DNA of 64,000 nt, from the NCBI GenBank assembly GCA_013399895.1, contig VXBA01001649.1:248001-312000 (forward strand), given 5' to 3'. Every line of letters starts with the position of its first letter. Position 1 is the stretch's first letter. Positions 62,901-64,000 of this stretch are shown in pieces. The notes beneath the pieces are model-generated. The model did no database searches. It saw nothing but the letters and a program-made list of their open reading frames with translations, and had not been told where the DNA came from. The translations under genes were made by a program, and so were the position numbers. The stretch is from Serilophus lunatus (lineage: Eukaryota > Chordata > Aves > Passeriformes > Eurylaimidae).

Positions 62901-64000
62901 CACACACACAAACGGACCCCTTGCTCATTGCCTGTTGTCATCACATCCTATTTCACCTGTGTAACATCTGTTGGAAAAAGCATATGAGTTGTTTCAGGAG
63001 CGGCAGAGTGCCATAACCGCTGGGCAACAAAGCATTGCCATGCTGCAGCACCTTTCTCTCTGCCCCTGATCCCTCATTTAGTATCAGCTCTGCTCAGTGC
63101 CTCATCCCCAGGTCAGAGCTGCAGACAGTGCCCCTCTGACTCATCCTCCATATCCATGCGTCCTCACAGCCCCTTAACTTTCTTTATTGTCATCAAAAAG
63201 AACGCAAGTATTTACCTCACTAATGAGGCCTGATATATGGCTGCATGTTTTTGGACATTAAGACACACATAATTCAGTTAGATACACATTTTTGTCAGTC
63301 AGATAAGTCTTCTCACGCACATCACATTATTCTTATTTCTAAAGTAATATTTAAATTTTAATAGTAAAACTATGAGGTAAAAGTTTGATAAATCTTCAAG
63401 TAAGCTTCTCAACAATGAGAAAATTAGACCTACAAGGTTTCTCTGCTTATTACAAACAAGATAAAGAATGCATTACAGATTTATGTTATAAAGATGACTT
63501 CTCCCCCTTCCTCAATATATTCTTTTCACTAGGTTACATAGCTGAAATAAGCATACATAAAGTATTACTGTTGATTAAGAATAAAAAAATTTATTAAATA
63601 TACATCTACTGCTTAATGTCCTTGGAGTCACAGCACTACTGAAGATTAATCTTTCAAACTTCTTAGGAAACTGAGAAAAGTCTACTAAGATTGTCTATGT
63701 TAAAACTTCCCAAATATCTAGTTTAGACTGCTCACACTAACATTTCAGACTCATGCCTAAATACATCACAAGATAAATTACTATTATTATTCTACTAACA
63801 GGAACCTTTTTTCCCTACTAAATGAAAATATATACTTATGCCTGATGTCCAAATATTGTCTTGAAAACTTTCAGGTACCCATCCAAAAGTATACCCACTT
63901 TCTGCTTGAATATATAATGTTTAAAAGAGTCTTAGTAAATATCTTCTTAAACATTGAAATACCAAATTTTGACAAATATAATAACATGGTCAGTACCAAT
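62901..64000. other. intergenic DNA, no gene seen
   Basis: A GC-richer stretch at 62980-63180 and AT-rich DNA after it. No feature is recognised. Confidence 0.55.

Overview
The window is nuclear DNA from a bird. The evidence is several CR1 LINE copies with the avian 3' tail (variants of ATTCTRTG), at least two LTRs of types common in bird genomes, low GC, very short exons with consensus splice sites, and long gene-free stretches. The order of bird cannot be fixed from the sequence alone.

Positions 1 to about 21,850 (+ strand) hold the 3' end of the triadin gene (TRDN). Triadin is the junctional sarcoplasmic-reticulum protein that links calsequestrin to the ryanodine receptor in muscle. The identification rests on a terminal exon encoding a PVRYFQC motif, a GFGLQFP segment and a basic tail, preceded by a chain of tiny Lys/Pro/Glu-rich exons. 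Five or six exons are visible before the last one (708-755, possibly 1541-1561, 5775-5801, 6814-6849, 7052-7096, 8010-8057). The last exon is at 21043. All junctions are phase 1, so each internal exon could be skipped without a frameshift. The last intron is about 13 kb and holds a CR1 copy with an internal deletion. A polyadenylation signal lies about 660 bases after the stop codon.

From about 21.9 kb to the end I see no convincing host gene. This is intergenic DNA with layered transposon remains. There is an old LTR near 24.6-25.4 kb with a 36-base tandem duplication, and a CR1 at 26.8-28.4 kb with a 483-codon open but catalytically dead reverse-transcriptase frame. Two LTRs lie side by side at 34.8-36.1 kb, one flanked by a perfect 5-base target duplication. 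The longest CR1 with recognisable RT is at 37.9-39.2 kb, and there is a CR1 3' end at 49.4-49.6 kb. Much older CR1/L3-type and SINE-like relics lie at 53.9, 54.2, 60.2-60.7 and 62.3-62.9 kb. In mammals the gene beyond the TRDN 3' end is CLVS2 in convergent orientation, but none of its coding exons could be recognised here.

I found no undescribed system. The most useful points are the triadin micro-exon chain, the intact but dead CR1 frame, the deep-time LINE relics, and single Ns that may be collapsed assembly gaps, one of them exactly at the CR1 deletion breakpoint.
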